Source: Bog-473 sp052140165 (GTDB lineage: Bacteria; Actinomycetota; Acidimicrobiia; Acidimicrobiales; RAAP-2). From it: a stretch of 64,000 nt of DNA. The stretch is taken from positions 15,072 through 79,071 of the forward strand of contig JBKQUM010000078.1 of the NCBI GenBank assembly GCA_052140165.1. The letters run 5' to 3'. Position 1 is the first letter of the stretch. Every line of letters starts with the position of its first letter. Positions 33,376 to 43,178 of this stretch are shown here, in pieces. Below the pieces are notes generated by a model, which saw only the letters and a program-made list of their open reading frames with translations, was not told the DNA's origin and did not search any database. A program made the translations under genes and the position numbers.

Positions 33376-35703
33376 ATGATCGAATCCCATCATGCTGCGG
33401 ACCCGGGTGGGCACGTCCATTCGGGAGCCGGTCATCGGGGGAAGCGATGGCGCGGGCCGTCGATGTCTCGCCTGCTCCGCCTGGTGCCTGCCCTTGTCCT
33501 CGTGAGCGCACTGGCGTACGGGGTGTGGGGCGTCACGGTCGTGCCACCGGTCGGCGCGAGCAATCCGTCGTGGGCGAGCACTCCGCTGTGGACGCAGATG
33601 CTCGACGACAGTGGTGCGCCGGTCGAGCAGTCGTCTCCAAATATCGCGACCCTCGACGGTGGCGGTCCCTCGGTGGTCGTCGGAGACGCGCGCGGCACGG
33701 TCTACGCACTTCATCTCAGCGACGGCTCGCCGGTGAGCGGTTGGCCGGCGACCCTGGGGGTGCCGATCGACTCGACTCCTTCGGTGGCCCAGATCGACGG
33801 CAGTCCGTACGACTCGGTCTTCGTCGGCTCCGGCACGTCCGGCGATCCGACCGAGGGCGGCTATCAGGCCATCGGGCCCGGCGGGAACGTCGAGTGGTAC
33901 ACCCCGGTCACCGATCCGGGCACCGATAACGAACCGGCGTATGCGGTCGAGGCGTCCATGAGCGTCGGGTCGCTGCAGGGTGGCGGCACCGATGTGGAGG
34001 CAGGCTCACTCGACCAGGAGGAGTACGCCCTCGACGCCTCGGACGGGTCCACCCTCCCGGGCTGGCCGTTCTTCTCCGACAGCGTGTTCTCGACCGCTGC
34101 GCTCGCGGACCTCTACGGCACCGGGCAGACGGACGTCGTCGAAGGAAGCACGCAGACCGCGGGATTCGCCCTCGGGACCCACTACACCCAGGGAGGTCAC
34201 CTGCGCATTCTGAACGGGCGCGGCGGGCTCGTCTGCAGTTACGACACGGACCAGGACGTGGTGTCATCGCCGGCGGTGGGTGATTTCCTCCCCGGAGGGG
34301 CGACCGGCGCGGTCTTCGGCACCGGCACCTTCTTCGCCGGGGCATCGGACACCGACAAGGTGCTGGCCGTGAACAACCAGTGCAATCTGGAGTGGTCGAC
34401 GACGCTGGACGCCGCCACCTCGAGCAGTCCCGCCCTCGCCGACGCCCAGGGCAATGGCACCGAGGACGTGGTCGAGGAGACCGACAACGGGACCACCGGG
34501 TCGGTGTGGGTGCTGAACGGCTCCAACGGACAGCCCCTGTGGCACACACCGATCGTCGGGAGGGGCCTCGGGAGCGTCACCACCGCTGATCTCTTCGGCA
34601 CCGGCCACCAGGACCTGTTGGTACCGACCACCGAAGGCGTGGAGATCTTCGACGGAGTCTCCGGTGCACTGGTGGCCGAGCTGAACGCCGACGGGTCCGA
34701 CGTCAACGGCACTCTCGGGTTCATCAATTCGCCCCTGGTGACCGACGACGCCGACGGGAACGTCGGCATCACGGTCGCCGGGTACACCTACAACACCGAC
34801 CAGGGCGTCGTCGAGCACTTCGAGATCCCCGACTCGGACGGGGCGCAGGCCGTCGGGGCGGGCTCGTGGCCGGAATTCCATCACGACCCTCAGCTCACGG
34901 GCTTCACCGGTCAGGGCGGCTCCACGACCCCGTGCGATGTGCCGGCGGCGGCGTACAGCGGGTACGACATGGTGGCCAGGGACGGCGGCATCTTCAACTT
35001 CGGCAATCTCCCCTTCTGCGGGTCGACGGGGAGCCTTTCGCTCAACGCGCCGATCGTCGGCATGGCCGAGGCGTCGAACACGGGTGGGTACTGGCTGGCC
35101 GCCTCCGACGGCGGCGTCTTCGCCTTCAACGGGGCCGCCTTCTACGGCTCAATGGGCGGTCAGCATCTCAACGAACCGATCGTGGGCATCGCGGCGACCC
35201 CCGACGGCAAGGGCTACTGGCTCGTCGCGTCCGACGGGGGGGTCTTCACCTTCGGGGACGCGTCGTACTGGGGCTCGACGGGCAGCCTGGTCCTGAACAG
35301 CCCGGTCGTCGGCATGGCCGCCGCCCCGGACGGTCTCGGGTATCGGCTGGTGGCCTCCGACGGGGGGGTCTTCACCTTCGGGGACGCGCAGTTCTTCGGA
35401 TCCGCCGGTTCGCTGAAGCTGAAGGCACCGATCGTCGGCATGGCCAACGATCTCCAGACGGACGGCTATTGGCTGGTTGCCTCCGACGGAGGCGTGTTCA
35501 GCTTCAACGCGCCGTTCTACGGTTCGATGGGCGGCCAATTCCTGGCCGCTCCGATCGTCGCCATCGGTCCTGCGAACAATGGGCAGGGTTACCAGCTCGT
35601 TGCCTCCGACGGCGGCCTGTTCTCGTACGGCATTGCGACGTTCCGTGGATCGATGGGCGGCCAGCACTTGAACCAACCCATCGTGGGCATCGCAGGATAC
35701 TGA
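33376..35703 (+). CDS. Secreted FG-GAP/PQQ-like propeller protein with C-terminal GYWLVASDGG module, copy A
   Basis: A 775-residue protein. If ATG 33376 is used, 29 residues precede a signal segment (LLRLVPALVLVSALAYGVWG); ATG 33463 would start right at it. Residues about 60-510 hold propeller-type repeats with S-S-P-[AN]-[VI]-A-D units (DSTPSVAQIDG, VVSSPAVGDFLPGG, TSSSPALADAQGNG, GSVTTADLFGTG), as in FG-GAP and PQQ-like proteins. PEFHHDPQLTG ends this part. Residues 529-775 hold six 42-residue repeats. The closest relative in the window is at 38042-40315, which runs the other way. Role inferred as surface binding or adhesion; no catalytic motif seen. Confidence 0.85.
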   Translation: MIESHHAADPGGHVHSGAGHRGKRWRGPSMSRLLRLVPALVLVSALAYGVWGVTVVPPVGASNPSWASTPLWTQMLDDSGAPVEQSSPNIATLDGGGPSVVVGDARGTVYALHLSDGSPVSGWPATLGVPIDSTPSVAQIDGSPYDSVFVGSGTSGDPTEGGYQAIGPGGNVEWYTPVTDPGTDNEPAYAVEASMSVGSLQGGGTDVEAGSLDQEEYALDASDGSTLPGWPFFSDSVFSTAALADLYGTGQTDVVEGSTQTAGFALGTHYTQGGHLRILNGRGGLVCSYDTDQDVVSSPAVGDFLPGGATGAVFGTGTFFAGASDTDKVLAVNNQCNLEWSTTLDAATSSSPALADAQGNGTEDVVEETDNGTTGSVWVLNGSNGQPLWHTPIVGRGLGSVTTADLFGTGHQDLLVPTTEGVEIFDGVSGALVAELNADGSDVNGTLGFINSPLVTDDADGNVGITVAGYTYNTDQGVVEHFEIPDSDGAQAVGAGSWPEFHHDPQLTGFTGQGGSTTPCDVPAAAYSGYDMVARDGGIFNFGNLPFCGSTGSLSLNAPIVGMAEASNTGGYWLAASDGGVFAFNGAAFYGSMGGQHLNEPIVGIAATPDGKGYWLVASDGGVFTFGDASYWGSTGSLVLNSPVVGMAAAPDGLGYRLVASDGGVFTFGDAQFFGSAGSLKLKAPIVGMANDLQTDGYWLVASDGGVFSFNAPFYGSMGGQFLAAPIVAIGPANNGQGYQLVASDGGLFSYGIATFRGSMGGQHLNQPIVGIAGY
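34960..35700 (+). repeat. Six 126-bp coding repeats (GYWLVASDGG module)
   Basis: Six units, the first degenerate (GYDMVARDGG) with an extra Cys, the fifth shortened by one residue (FSFNAPFYGSMGG). The fifth unit of the protein at 38042 has the same shortened form, which shows the two modules descend from one six-unit ancestor rather than from separate expansions. Confidence 0.9.
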
Positions 35704-35726
35704 GGGCTCCGACCAGCGGGATCGGA

Positions 35727-37796
35727 TCAGTTCGCGATCTTCTGCAATTCGAGCGAGGTGACGTCCAGGGTGCTGTCGGGACTCACGGCCACGGTCACAG
35801 AGAATACGGACGCGGCGGAGGTCGAGAACTCCAGCGTCGTCTGACGAGTGGACGTGGTCGGGGTCAGCACGAGCGTCGAGACGTGCTCCTGGGCGAGGTC
35901 GAGTGGCGCGGGCGCAACGACCAGCTGGGTCATCGACGTCGGGTGCGCCAGGCTGAACCAGTTCGAGACGACGATGCGACGGTTGGGGGTCGTCAGGAAG
36001 GACATCCGCGACGGGCGACCCGATGCGCTGTCCACGCTCTCGACCAGGGTCACCTCGTAGGTTCCCGTGCCCAGGTTCGCCAGAGCGAGCGGAGCGGTGC
36101 GGACGCGCGAAACCCCCGCCTCCCAGGGACTGCCGAGGGAGTGGCCTGACCACGTCAGTGGCGCCGCCGGCGCCGGCCCGGACGGCACGACGAGTGCGAC
36201 GACCACGATCACGATCAGCGCGGCCGCCCCCGCGACGAGGCTGCGCGCCACCTCGATCGGGCGCGGATTGACGAGCCGTACCAGGAGCCACACGAGTGCT
36301 GCGACGAGCACCAGCTCGAACAGAAGCTCCTCCGCCACCACGTGGCTGAACGTCGGCACGACCGAAGGCAGGTACGTGTTGATCCAATCCCACCACCCGG
36401 GGTACAGGGTCGGGTCCCAGGGGGCGAACGGGGGGAACGTGGCATTGAAGTAGTTGTGGTCCCCGATGAGAATCGGAACGCCCTGGACGATCCAGAGAAC
36501 CGCCACGACGATGGCGGCGGCAGCGAGCCGCTGGCGGTAGGCCTCGAGCCGTTTCAGGAAGAACGGAGACCACGCGAGCAGCATGGGCATCACAGTCCAT
36601 TGGAACCGCCCGGCCAACGCCGTGCCCCCGAAGGCGGTGACGATGGGCTGTGTTCCGTTGATCACCAGGATGGCGACTGCGCCGAGGAGCAGTACGACGT
36701 TGGTCACCTGCGTCCTCCGGCGCGAGTACCACAGGCCGAGGAGTCCGAACAGAATGGTGGGGCATTGGACCACGAACCCCTGGTCGCGATCGAAGACGAG
36801 ACCGAGGGTGTCCTTGAACCCCCGGGTGCCGAGGTTCGGGCTTGGTTGGGGGAGCCCCAGCAGATGGCCGAAGTAGTACTGGTTGTAGACGATGAGGACG
36901 GCGAACGAGACGATGGCCACGCCGATCACGACGAGCGCCGGAACCAGCTCGATGCGCCGCAGGTAGAGCAGGACGAGCAGCCCGACGATCGCCACGATGT
37001 CGACCGAGAAGTTCTTGATCTGGAACCAGGGTGGAACGGCGAGGGCAACCGTGATGACGGCGACCGAGGTCCAACGGCAGGTTCCAGTGCGTTCCACCAG
37101 GGCCATTTCGAGGAGGCCGCAGGCCAGGAATATCCCACTGATCAGGTCGGGGTAGACCTGCGTCGCTGCGAGCCACAGCGCCGGGCACGCCAGCGCCAGG
37201 GCGAAGACGATTTGGCCATTACGACCCAAGCTGGCGAGTCGGGATGCCCGCCGATGGATGAAGACGAACCCGATGGCATTGACGGTGAAGAACCCCACCA
37301 GAGCCAAGGGGACGTTACCCACTGCGATGAAGGGCGCGAGGAGAGCGGGGAGACCGATGCCCTGGGCGAAGATGACCCCGTGCGGTCCTGAAAAAGCGTG
37401 CACCCCCATCGTCGTGAGCGTGGCGCCCGCGGGCCAGGCGTAGATGTAGTGCGACATGAGGTCGGCACGGTATTGGGGAAGCACGTGGACGCTCAGGTGG
37501 CTCAGGGTCTCGGCCGCGATGAGGTAATGGGGCGAGTCTCCGGAGATCACAGTGCCCTGGGAGCGAAGCAAGAACCACGTGAAGATCTCGCCGATGACGA
37601 TTGCGACGACGGCAAGGGCAAGGGTCAGCCAACGAGCCGGATGGAACTGGGTGGCGAACTCGGTGGTGGCAGTGTCGGGGCTCTTACGCTGCGCCGTGGA
37701 GTTCAGCGGCCGACCTCTTTGTGGCGCCGCGGCACCACCATGAGGTGTCGTCATACGTGCGACATGATAATGAGCAACAGCCGCACGGTTCGCCAT
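35727..37796 (-). CDS. Large multi-spanning membrane protein, glycosyltransferase-C-like
   Basis: A 689-residue protein with about 12 predicted membrane helices between residues 55 and 530 and a soluble beta-rich C-terminal domain of about 150 residues. The first outer loop carries GDSPHYLIAAETLSHL, a D-x-P-H arrangement reminiscent of GT-C enzymes, which use lipid-phosphate sugars. PMLLAWSPFFLKRLEAYRQRL is a cytoplasmic loop. I cannot assign a precise family. It lies between the two secreted propeller genes, so glycosylation of these or of an exported glycan is a reasonable guess. The DNA looks lower in GC than most of the window. Confidence 0.65.
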   Translation of the reverse strand: MANRAAVAHYHVARMTTPHGGAAAPQRGRPLNSTAQRKSPDTATTEFATQFHPARWLTLALAVVAIVIGEIFTWFLLRSQGTVISGDSPHYLIAAETLSHLSVHVLPQYRADLMSHYIYAWPAGATLTTMGVHAFSGPHGVIFAQGIGLPALLAPFIAVGNVPLALVGFFTVNAIGFVFIHRRASRLASLGRNGQIVFALALACPALWLAATQVYPDLISGIFLACGLLEMALVERTGTCRWTSVAVITVALAVPPWFQIKNFSVDIVAIVGLLVLLYLRRIELVPALVVIGVAIVSFAVLIVYNQYYFGHLLGLPQPSPNLGTRGFKDTLGLVFDRDQGFVVQCPTILFGLLGLWYSRRRTQVTNVVLLLGAVAILVINGTQPIVTAFGGTALAGRFQWTVMPMLLAWSPFFLKRLEAYRQRLAAAAIVVAVLWIVQGVPILIGDHNYFNATFPPFAPWDPTLYPGWWDWINTYLPSVVPTFSHVVAEELLFELVLVAALVWLLVRLVNPRPIEVARSLVAGAAALIVIVVVALVVPSGPAPAAPLTWSGHSLGSPWEAGVSRVRTAPLALANLGTGTYEVTLVESVDSASGRPSRMSFLTTPNRRIVVSNWFSLAHPTSMTQLVVAPAPLDLAQEHVSTLVLTPTTSTRQTTLEFSTSAASVFSVTVAVSPDSTLDVTSLELQKIAN

Positions 37797-38041
37797 GTAC
37801 TTGGGCTACGTTCGGGCTGTCCTCACCATGTCTCCTTGGTCCCATTGAGTCCACGGGACCGACCCCTTCAGCCCTCCGGAGATCCTTCCCATGGGAGGGC
37901 CTGCCTTGTGAATGTGCATGCGTCAAGGCGCATACTGAGGGGGTCTGAGAGCTCAGGACGGAGCTGGGGCACAGACCCGAGCACCGGCGAGCGGAGCGAG
38001 TGGTCGTGCACGCCCGGCCCAACCTTGGCGCGTGAGAGTGC

Positions 38042-40315
38042 TCAGCTCCCCGCCATGTCCACGACCGGCTTGTTCAACGGTTTCCCGCCCATCGAGCCGA
38101 AGAAGGGGTCGTTGTAGGTGAAGATGCCGCCGTCGGTCGCGACGAACCGGTATCCCGAGCCGCTCTTGGTGGCCTCCATGCCGACGATGGGGGCGTTGAG
38201 GTGCAGGTTGCCCGTGGAGCCGTAGAACGGGGCGTCGAAGGAGAAGATGCCGCCGTCGGTGGCCACCTCCCAGTACCCGCCCGTCTGCGAGTCGGCGGCC
38301 ATCCCGACGACGGGGGAGTTGAGGGGCTTGCCTCCCATGGAGCCGAGGAACGATGCGTCGCCGTAGTTGAAGATGCCGCCGTCGGAGGCCACCAGCCAGT
38401 ACCCCTTGCCGCTCGGCGTCGCTGCCATCCCGACGATGGGGCGATTCAGATGGATGCCCCCGGTGCTGCCGAAGAAGCCGGCGTCGCCGAAGTTGAAGAT
38501 GCCGCCGTCCGACGCCACCAGCCAGTACCCCTTGCCATCCGGTGTCGCCGCCATGCCGACGATGGGTGCGTTGAGCGGCTTCCCGCCCATGGAGCCGAAG
38601 AAGCCGGCGTTCCCGAAGTTGAAGATGCCGCCGTCCGACGCCACCTCCCAGTACCCGCCGCCGTCGGCGGTCAGGGCCGACGCCACCACCGGCTTGTTGA
38701 GGTGGATGCTGCCGGTCGAACCGCAGAACGGGATGTTGCCGTAGTCGAACACGCCACCGTCGGACGCGGACAGCACGTAGCCGTCGGGGCCCCCGACCGG
38801 TGCGTTGCACGGAACCTCGATGGTCGGTGCCGGCGTGCCGGCGTCCCCGGTCAGCTGGGGGTCGTGGTGGAACTGGGGCCACGCGCCGGTCTCGTTCACG
38901 CTGGACCCGGACCCCGCGGTGTTGTCGATCTCCCAGTGCACGATCGCTCCCTGGTCGCCGGCGTAGGTGTAGCCCGCAGCCGTGATGCCGATGTGGCCGT
39001 CGGGGTCGTCGGTCACCAGGGGGGAGCTCTGGAACCCGACGGGCCCCGAATCGAGCGTCGCCACCTCGGCGCCTGAACGACCGTCGAAGATGTCGATCCC
39101 GTTGATGGTGGGGACGATGACGTCCTGGTAGCCGTCGCCGGTGAGGTCCGCCGTCACCGGTGATCCGTCGACGGCGCCCGAGGTGGGCGCCGACCACTCG
39201 ACGTTGCCGTTGGTGCCGTTGAGGACGTAGATCGTCCCGGCCGACGTCCCCTCGACGACCTGGAGTTGGCCGTTGCCCAGCACGTCGGCCAGGGCCGGCG
39301 AGTCAGTGGTCAGCCCGTCGAGCGTGTCGCTCCAGGCGAGGCCGCAGCCCGTGTTGATGGCGAAGAGCTTGTCGGTGTCCGATGCCCCAGGGTAGAAGCT
39401 GCCGTCGCCGATGGCGATGCCAACGGCACCGCCGGAGAGGAACTCGCCCACGGCGGCTGAAGAGGCGGCGATGTTCTGGTTCGTGTTGTACTCGCAGATG
39501 AGCCCGCCTGCAGGATTGCCGGTCCCCGCGTTGCCGGCGCTCGACATGATCTTGATGTGGCCGCCGTCGCTGTAGGTCTGCCCGTAGGCCACACCGGCGG
39601 TCGATTCTCCACCACCGATGATCTCGTTGTTGCCGTCGGCGTAGAGGTCCGCCACTGCCGCCGTCGAGAACACCGAGTCCGAGAACCACGGGAAACCCTC
39701 GAGCATCGCACCGTTCGCCGCCCCGAGCGCGTAGGTGTTCTGTCCGAGCGACCCGGCCTCGACCCCGTAACCACCCGCGTAGTTGCCCACTGTCAGCGAC
39801 GCCGTCACAGCCGAATGGGGCGTGGGGTCAGTCCCCGGGTTGGTCTCCTGGACGAACCACTGGTCACTCCCGTTGGGGGCGATGGCCTGGTAGCCACCCG
39901 ACGTCGGGTCGGCCACGTTGCCCGTGCCGACGTAGACCGTGTCGAGCCCGTTGGCGTCGATCGGCGCCACCGATGGGGAGGAGTCGACCGGCGCTCCGGC
40001 GTTGTACGGCCAGCCGGCGACGCCCGAGCCGTTGGAGAGGTGGTAGGCGTACACGTACCCGGCCCTGTCACCGACGACGACCGAGGGCTGCCCGTCGAGG
40101 TCGGCCACGTTGGGCGAGGAGTCCACGATGGGATTGCCGCCGTCGTTGAGGGTCTGCGTCCAGACCTGGGCCACCGTGAACCCGGCCGCATGCGCGACCT
40201 GGGTGGCCTGGGCACCCGGAGCGTCCCCGAGAGCGAGGGTGGCCGTAAGCGCCAGCGCCCCGGCCGCCGCCGCCATGGTTGTGGCCAGGTACACCCTCGG
40301 CGCACGACTTCTCAC
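38042..40315 (-). CDS. Secreted FG-GAP/PQQ-like propeller protein with C-terminal GYWLVASDGG module, copy B
   Basis: A 757-residue paralogue of the protein at 33376-35703. GTG 40315 follows an AGAGGA ribosome site; an upstream in-frame start at 40369 adds 18 residues. The signal segment is TTMAAAAGALALTATLALG with a likely cleavage after AQA. Propeller units such as DSSPNVADLDG, DSSPSVAPIDANG, TDSPALADVLGNG and GSPVTADLTGDG match copy A in order, and PQFHHDPQLTG ends the propeller in both. Six 42-residue repeats follow. No active-site residues are evident. The gene is transcribed away from copy A across the membrane-protein gene. Confidence 0.85.
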   Translation of the reverse strand: MRSRAPRVYLATTMAAAAGALALTATLALGDAPGAQATQVAHAAGFTVAQVWTQTLNDGGNPIVDSSPNVADLDGQPSVVVGDRAGYVYAYHLSNGSGVAGWPYNAGAPVDSSPSVAPIDANGLDTVYVGTGNVADPTSGGYQAIAPNGSDQWFVQETNPGTDPTPHSAVTASLTVGNYAGGYGVEAGSLGQNTYALGAANGAMLEGFPWFSDSVFSTAAVADLYADGNNEIIGGGESTAGVAYGQTYSDGGHIKIMSSAGNAGTGNPAGGLICEYNTNQNIAASSAAVGEFLSGGAVGIAIGDGSFYPGASDTDKLFAINTGCGLAWSDTLDGLTTDSPALADVLGNGQLQVVEGTSAGTIYVLNGTNGNVEWSAPTSGAVDGSPVTADLTGDGYQDVIVPTINGIDIFDGRSGAEVATLDSGPVGFQSSPLVTDDPDGHIGITAAGYTYAGDQGAIVHWEIDNTAGSGSSVNETGAWPQFHHDPQLTGDAGTPAPTIEVPCNAPVGGPDGYVLSASDGGVFDYGNIPFCGSTGSIHLNKPVVASALTADGGGYWEVASDGGIFNFGNAGFFGSMGGKPLNAPIVGMAATPDGKGYWLVASDGGIFNFGDAGFFGSTGGIHLNRPIVGMAATPSGKGYWLVASDGGIFNYGDASFLGSMGGKPLNSPVVGMAADSQTGGYWEVATDGGIFSFDAPFYGSTGNLHLNAPIVGMEATKSGSGYRFVATDGGIFTYNDPFFGSMGGKPLNKPVVDMAGS
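38045..38782 (-). repeat. Six 126-bp coding repeats (GYWLVASDGG module)
   Basis: Six units; the first is degenerate (GYVLSASDGG) and carries a Cys in PFCGSTGS, as in copy A at 34960. Units 2-4 are nearly identical (IFNFGDAGFFGS), so the array is still being homogenised. The fifth unit lacks one residue, as in copy A. Confidence 0.9.
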
Positions 40316-40661
40316 GTCATTCCTCTCGTGTTGTGGGCGGCTGAAGCCGATTGTCCGTCTGCACGCCACCGAACGGCGGACCCCGGGGTCGGGGCACGCA
40401 GGTCGGTGGAAACGTCGACCTATGTTCAGTCAATCGGCATCCGGCCGGTCAACCTTGAACGGTCGACGGCCGGGCCATGGTGGCAGGTATCCGGCCGCAG
40501 CCGTGGTTGCGGATCGGGTAGAGGCAAGGCTGAACCCGCCCCGGTTCGCCTGCATCGGGGGTGCTGCGGTCCGTCATCCGGGGTCCGCATGTGCTGCCGA
40601 CGGGCGACCGGAGCGTCGCCCCTCCAACGCACCAGCGCGTCGCCCTCGGCAGTTCGCCGAA
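40316..40661. other. Intergenic region with no gene seen
   Basis: These 346 bases separate the start of the secreted protein (copy B) from the end of a methyltransferase gene, both on the minus strand. I see no credible coding frame or RNA. The motif GTTGACC occurs on the minus strand about 150 bases before GTG 40315 and could be a -35 element, but no convincing -10 box stands at the right distance. Confidence 0.4.
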
Positions 40662-41708
40662 TCAGCGCCTTCGGGCGACCACGGTGTAGAACGTGACCTC
40701 ATCGGCCAGCTCCGGGTTGGTCTCCGGTACGTAGTATTGCCGGTGATAGCTGACCGTCGAATTGGGGAAGCCGAGCACTGCGAGCATGTCGGTGATGACT
40801 CCAGGCGGCAACAACCACCAGCCGTTGGGATTCGTGCTCTTGGAGGGGTTCCAGAACAGGACTGGCCTGTCGATGTCCTCGGGCGGAACGAGGAGCGGCT
40901 CGACAACCACGATGGTGTCGTCGGTCACGGCGGCCGCCTGCTGCATTGCCATGAACGGGTCCCTCAAGTGGAGCAGGATCGAACCGAAGACCGACACGTC
41001 ATAGCGGCCCAGGTCCGGCGGCAGATCGTACACGGGCGCGTAGACGGCCCTGGCCGAGTGACCGTATGCGTTTCGTACGAACCACCATGAGTTCACAACC
41101 TGCCCAGCGCGTGCAACCTGCTCCCGACGCGTCTGTTCCAGATCGAACGTCGCCAAAGGGATCAGGTCGGTTGACAGGTCCCAACCAATGTCGATGATGA
41201 CGACTTCTGCACCCTGTTGGGTCATCCAATGCGTGAGCCAGCCACTTGCCGGGCCGTACTCGAGCACACTGCGCCCGGCCAGGTCGATTCCCCCGAGGTA
41301 TTGGCTTTCGTTGCCGATAAGGTCCCACGGACCTTTCACGAAGCTGCCGTCGGGGAGCAGCACAGAATGGTAGAAGTAACAGTCCTCGAGTCGAACGTCA
41401 GCCCAGTGTGCGGCGAGCTCACGTTGGAAATCTGGATCGAGTTGTCCGAGGTAGCCGGGCGGCGGGTCCGCCGGCCACATCACGAGCGGCTCCCGGCCGG
41501 GAATGTGGTGGTCTGGGATCGGAAGGGGTTCGGGTCGGGGTGCCGATTGGCGCCGCGGCGGGACGACGGGCGCCGACATGGAGGGTCCGCCCAGTCGTTG
41601 AGCCAACGGTCGCAGCACGCGGGCGATCGATGGCGGCAGGTGGCGGCCGATCGCCCGAAGTCGATCCACCGTCGGCTGCCGAGATGATTGTTGCGGCCCC
41701 TTCGTCAA
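40662..41708 (-). CDS. SAM-dependent methyltransferase, paralogue B
   Basis: A 348-residue paralogue of the protein at 32167-33081. Shared landmarks are PPGYLGQLDPDFQ, YHSVLLPDGSFVKGPWDL, GNESQYLGGIDLAGRSVLEYGPASG as the SAM loop and VFGSILLHLRDPFMAM. The N-terminal 90 residues differ and are basic and Pro-rich. The SAM loop reads E-Y-G-P-A-S-G, close to the E-L-G-P-A-T-G of paralogue A. Target unknown. Its GC content looks lower than average, which, with the degenerate repeat scrap just behind it, suggests a rearranged segment. Confidence 0.8.
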   Translation of the reverse strand: MTKGPQQSSRQPTVDRLRAIGRHLPPSIARVLRPLAQRLGGPSMSAPVVPPRRQSAPRPEPLPIPDHHIPGREPLVMWPADPPPGYLGQLDPDFQRELAAHWADVRLEDCYFYHSVLLPDGSFVKGPWDLIGNESQYLGGIDLAGRSVLEYGPASGWLTHWMTQQGAEVVIIDIGWDLSTDLIPLATFDLEQTRREQVARAGQVVNSWWFVRNAYGHSARAVYAPVYDLPPDLGRYDVSVFGSILLHLRDPFMAMQQAAAVTDDTIVVVEPLLVPPEDIDRPVLFWNPSKSTNPNGWWLLPPGVITDMLAVLGFPNSTVSYHRQYYVPETNPELADEVTFYTVVARRR

Positions 41709-41949
41709 GAATCTTCCCTTCCAATCCGCGTGCAGCCCGGTGGGGTGCCATCGAGCGGGATGATCCTAGACGAGTGATTCCAAGGGCTCGGGGGTCGTCC
41801 CGGGTCCACAACTCACGCAAAATGGCGTCGATGCCGTCGTCGGAGTGGATCACGGTCTTGGCAGAGGTGGTCCAAGCCCGCGCGGCCATGGACGGGGAGT
41901 CGTTGACCGGAGTGGACTCGTCGTGCCGGCTCGATGGCCCAGCCGACGA

Positions 41950-42130
41950 CGTTGCGAGTGAACAGGTCCAGGCGACGAAGCAGTAGCCCTGGTCGACTGC
42001 ATCGCCGCCACGGGCTGGCTGAGATGGATGCTTCCCGTCAAGCCGGAGATCTGTGCGCCGAACGAGAAGACGCCGGCGTCGGACCCCACCATCAGCCTGT
42101 GGCCGCCCTGGCCCGGGACACAACCGGATG
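41950..42130 (-). pseudogene. Frameshifted scrap of a GYWLVASDGG repeat protein
   Basis: On the minus strand one frame reads GHRLMVGSDAGVFSFGAQ followed by TGSIHLSQPVAAMQS, an almost complete 42-residue unit of the module. Shifting the frame by one then gives VDQGYCFVAW, the start of the next unit (usually PDGKGYWLVAS). Neither frame has a start, and nothing upstream continues it. It must be the remains of a sixth repeat protein, cut down by deletion and frameshift. The 471-base gap 41709-42179 holds nothing else I can support. Confidence 0.75.
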
Positions 42131-42179
42131 GGAGGCGAGCTCCGGTCCGCACAGGGCATCGCCGGTAGCATCGACCGCC

Positions 42180-43178
42180 GTGCCCGCAGCTCTTCCCCCA
42201 ACCGGCGATGACAATCACGCGGACGGCGAGAACCCCGGCAGCTCGCCGGGAGGCGAGGACCAGGCCCGGGCCGCGGATGCGCTGCGCGAGGCGTTCGCGA
42301 GGCTGGCACCGCAGGGGAGCGATGCGTGGAACTTCCTGGCAGCTTTCACACATCTCGGCGATCGGTACGGCCCGTACCACCCCGGCGCCTCCGCCCTGTC
42401 GGATGCGTTGGACGCCGAGAGCCGCTCCGGTGCGCGGCGCCAGGGCCGCCTCGATCGGCTTCGTGCCGGCCGTGATCGTCGGGCGCGGGTCGCCGAAGGT
42501 GACCGGACCGAGCTCGAGGAGGCGATGGGCCACGTGGTCGAGGCGTTCCGCTTCCTCTCGGCCCGTGTCGCCACGCTCGAGGAGAGGCTCGCCGCCCAGG
42601 ATCGCCCGGTGGAGGGCGCGGCGTGGCTGGTTCCCGCCCGGGAGCTCGGCGACTGGGTCGACCTGGTCGCCGCCCACGTCCTGGCGCGCACACCGGGCGG
42701 CGCTGTCGTGCACGCCGACTGCGGTGAGGGCGCGCTCCTCCGGGCGTGTGCCGCCCGCGGCGCGACGGCACACGGGGTCGAGCCCCGGGGTGCCCTCGCC
42801 CTCCGTGCGCTCGAGGGCGGCTGCTCGGTGACGATCGGTGAGGCGTCCGAGTACCTGTCGGGTCGTGTGGCGGACTCGCTGGGCGGCATCGTGCTGAGCG
42901 GAGTGGTCGACCGCCTGCCGCTCCATGCGCTCCTCCCACTGCTGACGCAGAGCCGGCGCACCCTGGCGCACGACGCGCCCCTCGTCGTCGTCTCGGAGCC
43001 CGGCACGGCCACCGGCGCGCGGGAGCCGGCCGCCCTCGACCTGGTCGACGGGCGCCCCCTGCATGCCGCGACGTGGGAGATGCTGCTCGACCGCGCCGGC
43101 TTCGTCGAGGTGGCGCCGCTCCCTGCGGGAGACGGGCAGGACGGGCGGTTCGCGCTGGTGGCCGCCACCCCCTCGTGA
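42180..43178 (+). CDS. Methyltransferase-like protein, copy B
   Basis: A 332-residue counterpart of the protein at 28832-29842. It has a helical N-terminal half rich in Arg and Glu (ATLEERLAAQDRPVEGAAW sits where copy A has its coiled coil), then HADCGEGALLRACAARGATAHGVEPRG and GGIVLSGVVDRLPLHALLPLL, matching the SAM-like core of copy A. The SAM loop is D-C-G-E-G. GTG 42180 is my start, because upstream codons are antisense to the repeat pseudogene. The stop overlaps the next glycosyltransferase by four bases. Confidence 0.65.
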   Translation: MPAALPPTGDDNHADGENPGSSPGGEDQARAADALREAFARLAPQGSDAWNFLAAFTHLGDRYGPYHPGASALSDALDAESRSGARRQGRLDRLRAGRDRRARVAEGDRTELEEAMGHVVEAFRFLSARVATLEERLAAQDRPVEGAAWLVPARELGDWVDLVAAHVLARTPGGAVVHADCGEGALLRACAARGATAHGVEPRGALALRALEGGCSVTIGEASEYLSGRVADSLGGIVLSGVVDRLPLHALLPLLTQSRRTLAHDAPLVVVSEPGTATGAREPAALDLVDGRPLHAATWEMLLDRAGFVEVAPLPAGDGQDGRFALVAATPS

